From Dryococelus australis (lineage: Eukaryota > Arthropoda > Insecta > Phasmatodea > Phasmatidae), in the NCBI GenBank assembly GCA_029891345.1, contig CM057000.1, forward strand, positions 124,791,838 to 124,855,837: DNA of 64,000 nt. The letters are read 5' to 3'. The translations under genes and the position numbers were made by a program. Below the pieces are notes generated by a model. It saw nothing but the letters and a program-made list of their open reading frames with translations, had not been told where the DNA came from and did not search any database. Positions 54,829 through 64,000 of this stretch are shown piece after piece (positions within the stretch are counted from its first letter, which is position 1; every line of letters starts with the position of its first letter).

Positions 54829-55163
54829 AATCTAAATGCATCAACCGTCGGTAACATTAGTTTGTTGACGCTACAAGCGATACTCTAAGTTTATAACCTT
54901 GAAACCTGAAAATGCAGTAGCTCCCAAACTAATGAACCGAATTCGGTCAAACAAAGTGTTATGTAATCAGAATCACTCCAGCAGCACAATAATGACAAAG
55001 ATATGCAAATTTCCAACAACAGAAGTTATGTCACAGTAGCTGGTAATAATAACCAAATGCAGTTTAGAACATCTTGTATATTGGATCAAATCAAATTTAG
55101 ACTTAGAGTATCGCTTGTAGCGTCAGCCAACTAGTGTTACCGTAGGTTGGTGCATTTAGGATT
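54829..55163. mobile_element. MITE with about 65-bp terminal inverted repeats
   Basis: The left arm (54,829-54,897) and the reverse complement of the right arm (55,096-55,163) share CTAAATGCA(T/C)CAACC and, further in, TTAGAGTATCGCTTGTAGCGTCA. Overall match is about 85 percent by eye. The element is about 335 bp with no coding capacity. Ends can be placed so that TA or AT is the target duplication; TA would fit a Tc1/mariner-type element. Confidence 0.75.
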
Positions 55164-55369
55164 TAACCTTCAGTTACTTGTTTAGTATGTATTTAGAGAC
55201 AATGTTATGCAAAAATTGATACATCAATAAGACACACTACGAACCGATAAACCCGGACTTTTCTGTCAACTACCATAACAGAGCAACCACCACCATGGTT
55301 AGACACAACAATAGAAGTGCAAGACAGCTTGGGGCTTCAAAATTTGACAGCACAGACATTATTGAACTA

Positions 55370-56580
55370 TCGCACCCCGAATTGGTGCCGAGATTTACTG
55401 TGCACCGGTTTAGGCGTGACCATGTTTAAATGTCAACATGGTCAATAGATATTTCACAGAGAATGCATGAGCAAAATGGAGAGAAGTACAATCTGCAGAT
55501 TCGAATTTTAATGTCAACAGTGCCACGCTGGTGGTAGCGTGCCAAATCCAAACATAACAGTCATGGTTTATTTAACAGGAAAAGCGATGGTGTGCAAGGA
55601 GGAAAGTTACAGGGTGGGAAGCCCGTTAAGCAAGAGGGATAGTGGAATAGGACTATGGGCCTGGACACGACAACTACAATGAACCTAGCTCAGCTGCCGC
55701 ACATCGCCAGTGAGCATGTGGCCAGCGCTCTACAAGCACCGCTCATGCAGTCCACACCTCTGCAAAGTATGACCACTCCTGTCACATTTACATCTCCAGC
55801 CCCCTATTATCTGCTATTTCTATTCCTTCAGACACTTGCCTTCCCGCCTATGTTACAACCAATTCCTACGCTGTATCTGTCTGTACTGCTTGCGCCCATG
55901 TATACACCAAGTGATGTGGATGTAAGTCCTATTAGCGAGCCGCAATGAGAAAGCAGAAGGCAACTGGAAGCTATCGCACTCCCAACCCCGCAAAAACTGA
56001 CAACACTGGCCATAACTATAACCTCTACCAAGTTCCAAACACTGCCCACCTTCACAGGCGCACTGACTGAAGACCCAAAAGCCTTTAATGTACAACACTG
56101 TTAACCTACTGCGGTGTTTGAGAGGAAGAGTGGTCGGACGGCGCCGGAGAGCAACTCTGCAGGGACGCTTACACTTGGTGGCGATTATTCAAACACTATG
56201 GAGTGCAATGGCCGGATTTACAACAAGCCTTTCAGAACAGATTCGGCGGTGTGGTGACAACATTGCGAACCAAAACACAGCTTACAATGGAAGAACAAAC
56301 AGAGCCCGAATTAGTGACAGCCTTCATCACCCAGAAATGCAAGTGGTGCACCAGTTTTATCCCAAACAGCATGAACGGGAAACACTGGAGATTGTGGCCG
56401 AGACTGTCTACCAGTACACCATGCAGCATAGATTCCATTGTTGAACGGGACCTTGAAGGATGTGATGTAAGATGCAGCCACAATGGAAAGGATGCCGAGA
56501 CAACTGCACCGCGAGACAGGTTCTACACGATGGCGAGACGAGCAGCCATGCAACCGCGAAAAAGCTGCGAGTGCTGACAC
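55370..56580 (+). mobile_element. Gag-like fragment of an LTR retrotransposon (broken fossil)
   Basis: It begins with TTGGTGCCGAGA (about 55,382), similar to an LTR-element primer-binding site. Downstream protein phrases are gag-like: LPTFTGALTEDPKAF (about 56,043-56,090), QWPDLQQAFQNRFGG (about 56,206-56,250) and ERETLEIVAETVY. The W..F...F spacing and the 'PTF.G...EDP..F' start are usual for Gypsy-like gag. No flanking LTR pair or pol was recognised. Broken, with several breaks; old. Confidence 0.5.
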
Positions 56581-57146
56581 GCATCACGACAGATTGTAAT
56601 TACAGCTCCTGCACCTCTCTTCAAGTTTTTCCTCTCTACTAACACGAGCATGTTTCACACACACACAGTCTCCTGTATCATTTCTGTTTAATGCATGAAT
56701 AATTTTGAATTCTATTCTGTCGACTGGGTTTTTACGGTGCTTGTGCTGGTTTTTCCCAGTTTCTTCTAGTGATAGCCTAGCTATAAGTACACTCAGGGAG
56801 GTAGTCATGGCCCCAATTGCATGCCATGGCTGCCCAATCCCTCTCAGCTGTGATGCATGTCTCCTTGCATTATTTCCTATCCTTTTAGGCGTAAGGGGTC
56901 TAGCCCTGAGATGCAATAGAATTGCGCCCTACCCAACGGGCTTTCACTTAACAGTTAGTTATAGGGTAGTTTTAAAAAAATTATGTTGTTTTCGCTGCTT
57001 GGCCTTCTGGATGTGTACCAATTCAAAGCCAATATGCCAGATTCCTCCAACCCCAGAAAAACAAGGCTGACTCTGCTGCGCCTTTTCAATGTGACAGCTG
57101 CTCGGAATTACACTTTGCCTTCTTTTTTCATAGTACACTGGCCAAC
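56581..57146. other. Sequence between gag fossil and LINE, unclassified
   Basis: Open frames on both strands; the minus strand has NPVDRIEFKIIHALNRND (about 56,690-56,745), which looks protein-like, but no family is recognised. From about 56,950 onward the sequence probably belongs to the Jockey-like ORF1. Confidence 0.3.
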
Positions 57147-57410
57147 ATGACCATGGTTCACGACCGCCAGTACCGAAAGCGGCTGTCCGATGTTCCACAG
57201 TGCAAAAATTGTAATGCCCTCGATCATTCCAAAACTTACTGTAATTTGCCTACCATCTGTTCCTACTGTGGAGACCCACACACCCTGGACAAATGCACGA
57301 AACTAAATGCCAACCTGCAGTGCTGCAACTACAAAGGCTTCCATCTCGCCACCTCCAAGGAATGTCGGAGGGCGAAAGAAATCACCACTCGCCAATAGAC
57401 AGCAGTCGAG
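57147..57410 (+). mobile_element. Jockey-like LINE, ORF1 zinc-knuckle region
   Basis: An 83-codon open stretch holds three Cys-rich knuckles: CKNCNALDHSKTYC, CSYCGDPHTLDKC and CCNYKGFHLATSKEC. The first two fit CX2CX4HX4C, and the third has lost a Cys. Such a triple is typical of Jockey-clade ORF1 proteins, which coat the element's RNA. Upstream parts of ORF1 are decayed. It belongs with the endonuclease and reverse transcriptase remnants downstream. Confidence 0.7.
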
Positions 57411-57859
57411 CGTAGAGCTGAACAGAGGGCGCAACACAGAATGGCTGCACCTGCAGCCTCTCCCCCTGTCGCAGGCATCTCGTCTTAGCCAGTGCTGTTG
57501 AATGCACCGGCATTCCCAGTATCCCATTCATACACAAGTGCAATCAGGGGTCTCAGACAAACATACACACTCCCTCAGCATGCCCCAGTTAAAACATAAA
57601 TTCCAAGAGTCCGCTCTCACCTTCTCACCTACTGTGGCCCTCGCCAAGCTGCATCAATGAGTAATATTTCGGGAAACCATGTGAGAAGTCCGTGAATTCC
57701 TGGATTTCCTTCAGGAAGCAAATTTCAGTGCATTGATGTCGCACTTCCGCACCTACATGGAGGCAGCTAAATGAACCGCAGACCCCACAGAAAAGACAAT
57801 GATGCTGCCGCAGGCCTTCGCCACATATTACACCGATCCCTAATGGGCCACAACACCCA

Positions 57860-60060
57860 GCAAAACCCTGGTTCCCTGTCGCTTCTTTGTTGGAACATAA
57901 TGGCATTTTTGACCAACTATACGAGCTAGAAAGGCTACAGGAAACATACGGAATAGCAGTCCCTTTAATACAGGAGACAATGCTAAAACCAACTAATAAA
58001 TATGTGATTAAAAATTACATAACTTACAGGAACGACCGAGTCACTAAAGGAAGCAGTAAAATGATATTATTTCACAATAAAATCCACCACCATTTAAATG
58101 CCAACCCAGACTGCCAAAACTTAGAATGCACCTCAATTAACATTCAAAGGAATTCTGGACATATAACATTAATTTCGGCATATCACGCCCCCTGCAAAGC
58201 ACTTTTAGAAGCAGATCTGGATAAAATAACCACGCAGCGCTATCCGTTTCTACTCGCAGGAGACTTAGATGCAAAAAATCCCGCATGGAGTAGTAGAAAA
58301 AGGAATATAAAAGGGGGTTCCTAATGCATCACTCGCAACAAAATAACTACTTAATTCATGCCCCGAACCAGCCGACATTTTCCCCATCTCAGCATAGGTA
58401 CCAGTCTGATGTACTAACTTTAGAGTACATAATTTAGCCAGTCCCATATTAGAACTAACCATGCAAATGAATTAGACACAGATAATTCCCCAGTCTTTTG
58501 CAAAATTAGCACTGAGTTGGTTCGACACACGGAAGTAATATTAAACAAATTACCACAAACTAAATGGGATAAATTCAAATCAGATCTAGACGAAATATTC
58601 ACGGAGCATCCAATAAATATTACAATGAAAAAGTATATAGAACTGTCATTAGAGATATTTCAGAATACAGTTAAAATACAATAAATAAGGCAGAAGCCAT
58701 AGCAGACTGTCTTGCAGGTCAGTTTACCCCAAATCTCGACCTCGGAGATCCTAATTTTACTCGGAATATTAACATTACCACAGCTGCTTTTCTTGCTAAG
58801 ATAGAAAAAGTCGGAATTAATAGCCCTACCTGAATTATTGATTAATTAAAAATGTGTCCACCCTATAAAAAACCAGGGCCATGATAAAATAACCTACCAA
58901 CTACTTAAAAATTTACCCTATCCAGCCTTATGCACAATAATCGACATATTTAGCAGTATATTAATGTTCAATCACTTCCCCGCGGGCTGGAAACGGTCCA
59001 AAGTCATTACAATAATAAACCTGGTAAAGACCCCTGCTTACCCGAAAACCTTCACCCGATATCACTGCTGAGCTAACTCAGTAAAATCTTCAAAAAATGC
59101 TCCTCATGAGTCTTAAAACACATGCTGAACATAAAAAGATAATCCCAAAAACTTAATTTGGTTTCAAAGCTGGCTATTCCACTACACATGCACTAACAAA
59201 TTTTGTCATCGCCACATGTAATGGTCTCAATAACAAACAATTCACTATCGTCATATTTATAGACATAGCCAAAGCTTCCGATAAGTTATGGATCCCAGCC
59301 CTACTTCAAAAACTAATCATCTTCAAATTCCCTGACTGTTATATTAATTTACTACACAGTTATTTCATAAACAGAGATTTTATGTTTCAAGTGAAAATTC
59401 CCAGTCTTCTACCTGCCCACTCACTGCAAGCGTGCTGCAGGGATCCACTCTATCGCCCTTCCTGTGCAATATCTATACAGCAGACATTCCTAGTAATTAT
59501 GCCACGGTTTAAATGTATGCCGATGACATTTTAATATACTACACCTAAGACAAGAAATTGCCATTCGCACATTTACTCACTCATTTAGAAATGGACGAGC
59601 TCGGTCAGTTGCTCGAGCGCTGGAAAATAAAAATTAATGCAGAAAAATCCCAGGCCCTGCTAAACGCTAGACGAATAAAAGAACAAAATATAAAACCTAT
59701 TAAAATACGATGGAGTAGAAATCCCTTACAGTTAAACAGCTAAAAACCTAGGACTAACGATAGACAATAAACTTCACTGGAGCGTACATATTAATGAAGT
59801 TAAAATTGCAGCTATACCAAAAATTAGACAACTATATCCTTTGCTTAAACATCCCTAAGTCCCCATGCCTTTTAAAGTCGATTTGCACAATGTGCTCAAA
59901 GTTCCCTACATTGGACATAAACGTATCTCTGAAAATAACAAATTTTATGATAAACTCGCCTTCCATAATAATCCAGTAATTAGAATCTGTAAATATTCCC
60001 GAGACATAAAATCGTAAAACAAACGCCCTAAAATGACAAGATTGCAGGACCTGTAACATA
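57860..60060 (+). mobile_element. Jockey-like LINE, decayed ORF2 (endonuclease and reverse transcriptase)
   Basis: From 57,887 a 145-codon stretch carries an APE-type endonuclease. It has VPLIQETMLKP (the catalytic Glu in QET), YRNDRV, ISAYHAP, and LLAGDLDAKNPAW (the D.N/D.K motif, with Asp in the usual Asn place). Further on, scattered reverse transcriptase motifs are readable: FNHFPAGWKRSKV (about 58,970), FGFKAGYSTTHALT (about 59,160), VIFIDIAKASDKLW (about 59,253) and YADDILIYY (about 59,518-59,545, the catalytic YADD). Many stops and frame changes interrupt the reverse transcriptase part, whereas the endonuclease is open. The 3' end is not clear; no tail was found. This copy is inactive. 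Confidence 0.75.
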
Positions 60061-61000
60061 GGAAATTAATCTAAAATCCTCGAGTCCGGCCAGAGATCCC
60101 CTGCTGGTCCGGAACAAAATTCCACCATTTTAACAAAGCTAGTTCGTGTCAGCTCCGAGCTGCCTACTCTGCCAGCAAACACCACCAGATTCAGATGTAA
60201 CTTATCAATTTCCTAGGCCAAATACTAGTCAACTAAGTTATTAAACCAACACGTCCCTATATTTACAAGTAATCACAAGTTTAATCTCTGTTTTTCCATG
60301 CAAACAGTAAGAATTAAAAGCCTTTTTCTTAACTAAAAATACGACTCTTGCAGGACCTGAACTGATTGGCTGATTACTTCGCTGGGGGTGGGGTCTTTAT
60401 TTCTCCATCCAGAGATGGAAGCACTGTCTCCTTTTCTTAAGAGTAGCTCTCATAAAGTTTGTAAATGTAAGACTTTAATGAAATACCACCTCCGATACAA
60501 TTTTCTACTACTACAAATATTTTATTTTTGGAAATCTCAGTTACAAACTGTGTTAAATTAACAATATTACAAGATGCTGCCACCGTACGTTTCCAGCCTA
60601 TCTTAGGAGACTGCTGCTTACAGCACCTCAAGGAATTGAGAATGAGTGATTACTTGGCTATTTAAATATAAATTATAAAACTAAAATAAGAGCAAATTTA
60701 CATCTGCATAATGATCTCACCTCAGTTCACTGAAGGCAAAAACCTTTACCCAGACCTATCGTGATTAAATTCGCGGGATAATTCAAGCTTAGCTTCTGCT
60801 TTCAACAAGGAAAGACTGGCCGGGAGTAAAACAAACTCTCGTCCAGTCTATAACTAAATCTGCATTTTTCAAAATTATCGCAATTAAAGGGACAAAAACA
60901 GGTAGCAGCTTCATTGTTACCTGCTCCCACGAACTTGCGCTGACTGCTGGTGGGTGGTAAATAGCAATGGGCACTAGGGTTTGCTGGGGAAACTCAGCAT
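60061..61000. other. LINE 3' region and gene-free host stretch
   Basis: The first part probably continues the decayed LINE. The rest has no gene, tail or RNA. Confidence 0.35.
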
Positions 61001-62110
61001 TCCCTGCAACAAACTAACTCACCTAATTTATTTTATGAAGAAGAGAGGGGGTTAGGGGGTTAGCTTCTCCTTTCTCCTGCATTACAAATGCAAACCATCT
61101 GGGTGGTAAAGGGCCCTCACAAGGGCTCTGACTAACCCCACTCTGAGCTTCGGCAGTGATTAGACTTGGCATTGTTGTTTTTATTACGAGTTGAGCTGTC
61201 ATGGGATGAACAACGTGCTCGTGGAGGCTCACTCTCTGGGATCTGCCTGCGACTTGGTGACTAGCGAAAGGGAGGTGCGTGCATCTACGAGTGCGATGGG
61301 ACTATTCTGTAACTTGTCGCGTCCCCAGGTGGGGGATTGGGGATCCCCAGGCTCTGGAGTGACTGCAAATATTCAAATACTAGCTCGCGAAACAATGGGC
61401 TGGTGCGAGAGCTCTGTTGTCATGGGCATCGGGAACCTAGGCAGCTCAGTATGAGATGGCGAAGCGCATCTGTTGGAGGTGGCTCAATGATCATGGTGGA
61501 GAGGGGGATCTCGAGTTGCTGAAAGATACGAAGTGTAGCGATCCTCACTACTGGAATATGCGGGCTACCGACTGCAGATGCACGATGACTGTATTGGAAT
61601 GCATTGGATCTGGGAAGCACCCCAATGTCAGCTTTCAATCCTGGGTCAGTGGATTCGCCACCATCACTGGTAGGTCCTGGATGTCTCACATTCTTTCAGA
61701 CAAGGCAGACAAATAGTCTGTCTGTCTTGAAGAATGTGGATGGGGAGGGGGTGGCTCCCTTGAATGCTGGTCCCCACCTTCACCAACAGAGTGGAGATTC
61801 TGATATTGGTCAGAAGAGCGAATGTGGAGTCTGTGCTATGGCTGAGCTGTCCAGTTTTCCAATGCTCACGACGAGAAGCAGGGATGGCTCTGCATCCAAT
61901 TGCTGCTGTCAATGCTGCAGAACTGGTTCGCCTTCATAACAGTATTGGCGGTAGTTAAACTTCAAGGGTGCTTGTGCCCTCACAATGACTGGCATCGGCG
62001 AGGGGGCTGTTCAGCCCCCCACAAAATACATCAGCTGCGATCTCTTCTCATTTAACCCCGGATAAAACCAACAGAAGTCTTTCTTCTCGAACTAACAAAT
62101 ACCCTACTTT
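61001..62110. repeat. GC-richer unclassified repeat-like segment
   Basis: A block of about 1.1 kb is markedly richer in G and C than its flanks and open in several frames on both strands. It contains no recognisable protein motif. Its abrupt edges suggest an inserted repeat, perhaps the 5' region of a LINE. Family unknown. Confidence 0.3.
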
Positions 62111-63530
62111 ATCCAGCCCTAATCCAGTTAAAAGGACTTATTTTATCCTCCGCGACTGTCGCACATATTTTCCATGACCCTCTCTGCTTTGCCTGGTTTG
62201 CTATGCTCTTTCATCTAATACCTTTTCTTTCGAGGTGTGCACATTACTATAATTGCAGTCATGGCACTACAACTCTGCTCAGCCGGGGTGCATGCGCCCA
62301 TTATAATAATTAAACCTGATCTAAGGTGTGTAGGGCTTACTCTGAGACATCATATGCTCCAACTGACTTAGCTACTAGCATGCATGCCAGAGGGCACACA
62401 GAACTGTGAATGTGCTCACACTGGTGTAGCAGGATTTGGGGGCTCGCCAGAATTTTTTTTGCTTTGATTATTTTCGTTCAAAAGTGATGCTCTTGATTGC
62501 GTGCTGAATTATTTTCTGCCTGCTCGTGTAAACAAATCACATTATTCATACAGTTTAATTTACAATCTCCTTTTACACTCGTCCACAACATTTTGCTAAG
62601 CCAGAAAAGCAATGTCGATATTTTTCACTACATTATCGCCACTTTATTCCTTTTAACCTTGTTTGATGTATTTGCTATACTTGTGTATAATTTTCAATTC
62701 TTTATTTACCAATTTGCTGATATTATTCATATAATATTGTGCATACTTTTTGTCGTGGTGACAAAAATGTGTATTTATTTCAATTTCGTATCTAACCACA
62801 ATGTTTCGTTTTAATTCGAGCATTTGTAGCTTGCCTTAAGCACGTACTTGACCAAGCCGGAAGGGGTAAAATATTAGCTACGCTTTAAGCACGTCGCCTT
62901 CACGAAGATCATTTTATTTGTAGACTATGGAGATGGGTGCGAAAAAAACACTGTCTTGAGAAATAAGATGGTCTTGAACAAGACTATCTTGAACTCAGCC
63001 TTGAGACATTACTATGAATACAATAGGGGACAAGTATTTAAAATAAATGAGGCCTCTGGGTGGCACGTATCGGCATGACAAATGATTTTATCTTAGCAGC
63101 GTTCGAATTTTTGAATAGGAGTTTCTGTTTGTTTGAAAGTTCAGCCATACATCAAAGAAGTTTAAAGTTGGGAGACCCGAACTTCATCCGTGATGAAATA
63201 TTATTGGGTATATTTATAAGCGCAATGTTAAAATTTATTCGTACGTACGTGGATTTTATGAATCATTCTTCATTCTTAAACAATTGTACTGAATTTCCTA
63301 TGGCTGAACAAATTAACCAAGGCCACAAAATTCGATTGTCGTTAAGTAAACAGTAATGTTTATTTGCTTTGTTTTGTATTGTAAGCAGAATGTTTCGTGA
63401 TGTTAGTTAATTAATTGTAGTGTATGCTTTTATCTACTTTGCATTAAAGAAAAATTTAACCATTTTAATATTGGCTAGGATTACACTTGAATTGCATTTC
63501 TGCACTGTGATTAAACGCCTAATAATTAAT
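62111..63530. other. Upstream region of the DRC1 exon, no clear gene
   Basis: AT-rich. An open frame of 98 codons (63,060-63,356, plus) has mixed composition (NFIRDEILLGIFISAMLKF-type) but no motif and no splice context. The 5' untranslated region and promoter of DRC1 should lie in the last few hundred bases. Confidence 0.4.
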
Positions 63531-63671
63531 ATGTCGGATTTACAGAACGATAGCAGTGAACTCAACTTGGATGGTGTAGTTGCTGAAACATCGGTTATGT
63601 CGTGTGACCCGGAAGAGCGTAAATTAGCACGTAGGCTAAGAGTTCAGAGGAGAACAGACGTTTTACGCCGG
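63531..63671 (+). CDS. drc1: Dynein regulatory complex subunit 1 (DRC1/CCDC164), first coding exon
   Basis: The ATG at 63,531 opens MSDLQNDSSELNLDGVVAET, then SVMSCDPEERKLARRLRVQR, and runs to 63,671, where GTGAGT (63,672-63,677) is a strong splice donor. Human DRC1 has the matching N-terminus: SVHSDNPQERIQARRLRIAA. DRC1 is a coiled-coil scaffold of the nexin-dynein regulatory complex that links microtubule doublets in motile cilia and sperm tails. Only the N-terminal 47 residues lie in the window; the remaining exons would be to the right. A shift of one in-frame upstream Met (63,420 frame) is possible, but the chosen Met gives the family-like start. The strand places the gene rightward out of the window. 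Confidence 0.7.
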
Positions 63672-64000
63672 TGAGTGAAATAGGAAATTTATAGCGTCTT
63701 CCAATTGCTATAATAGAATGCACCAAGTACGCCACAGTGCGCATTGAATGCAGTCCAGTAGAATAATTGGAAGTCCAGTACAATAGCCCCTGCCACAATT
63801 TTCGTGTCCTCTGACCGTATTCATCCTTCTTCTAATGTGGCGCCTTGCCTTGCCACAAAAATCGAATAACTCTCAAAAGCTCAATTATCTTCATAATACG
63901 GAATATCAAAAATTCGACAGTCCCTTAAACTCTCCAAATCGTCAAATGGCACACACACAAAGAGACGTCGCAACCCCCTATGCCAAGGTCCAAAAATACG
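63672..64000 (+). other. Start of DRC1 intron 1
   Basis: Begins with the GTGAGT donor and shows no further exon before the window ends. Confidence 0.5.

Noticed and set aside
61420-61939. Overlapping open frames on both strands in the GC-rich segment
   Set aside because: GC-rich DNA has fewer stops; no motif or codon pattern supports any of the frames.
62497-62814. 105-codon hydrophobic frame
   Set aside because: Phe/Ile/Leu-rich reading typical of AT-rich non-coding DNA; no start context or motif.
1-64000. tRNA or rRNA genes
   Set aside because: No complete cloverleaf or rRNA core was seen; the two B-box matches are better explained as SINE sequences.

Overview
The window looks like nuclear DNA of an arthropod, most likely an insect. 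It is AT-rich and gene-poor, and it carries non-LTR retrotransposons, a tRNA-derived SINE, MITE-like foldbacks and a Merlin-type DNA transposon. The one convincing host exon is the first coding exon of dynein regulatory complex subunit 1 (DRC1) at the right edge, ending in a GTGAGT splice donor. The exact host cannot be fixed from the sequence.

Layout. (1) 1-15.9 kb: host intergenic DNA with a short foldback near 0.2 kb, a tRNA-type SINE (4.06-4.28 kb), a 5'-truncated LINE reverse transcriptase (4.7-5.96 kb), a CAACTG-rich block (9.75-10.1 kb), a 1.34-kb DNA transposon with 100-bp terminal inverted repeats (10.4-11.76 kb) and smaller repeats. (2) 15.9-16.9 kb: a decayed Merlin (IS1595-like) transposase, GC-richer than its surroundings, followed by a degenerate tandem array. 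(3) About 17-47.5 kb: a dense block of virus genes on both strands, the main discovery. It is read here as an endogenous copy of a nudivirus-like (Naldaviricetes) large DNA virus. Support comes from relatives of lef-4 (mRNA capping/RNA polymerase subunit), lef-8 (RNA polymerase beta-like subunit), pif-1 and pif-5/odv-e56 (oral infectivity factors), a PIF1/RecD-type helicase, a PD-(D/E)XK nuclease and an AAA+ ATPase. A pair of tiny membrane proteins, an ankyrin-type protein, basic and acidic proteins and many unrecognised genes are also present. Most of these genes are broken; the 481-codon AAA+ ATPase and a few others still look whole. (4) 47.5-64 kb: host DNA again, with a MITE, a decayed THAP domain, a second inverted-repeat MITE, a gag-like LTR-element fossil, a Jockey-like LINE and the DRC1 exon.

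How the virus parts fit together: LEF-4 and LEF-8 belong to the virus-encoded RNA polymerase that transcribes late genes. The helicase and nuclease belong to replication or recombination. PIF-1 and PIF-5 sit in the virion envelope complex needed to enter midgut cells. No DNA polymerase, LEF-9, P74/PIF-0 or VLF-1 was recognised, so the window holds only part of a genome, or those genes have decayed beyond recognition by eye. All homology calls were made by reading motifs; no database search was run.
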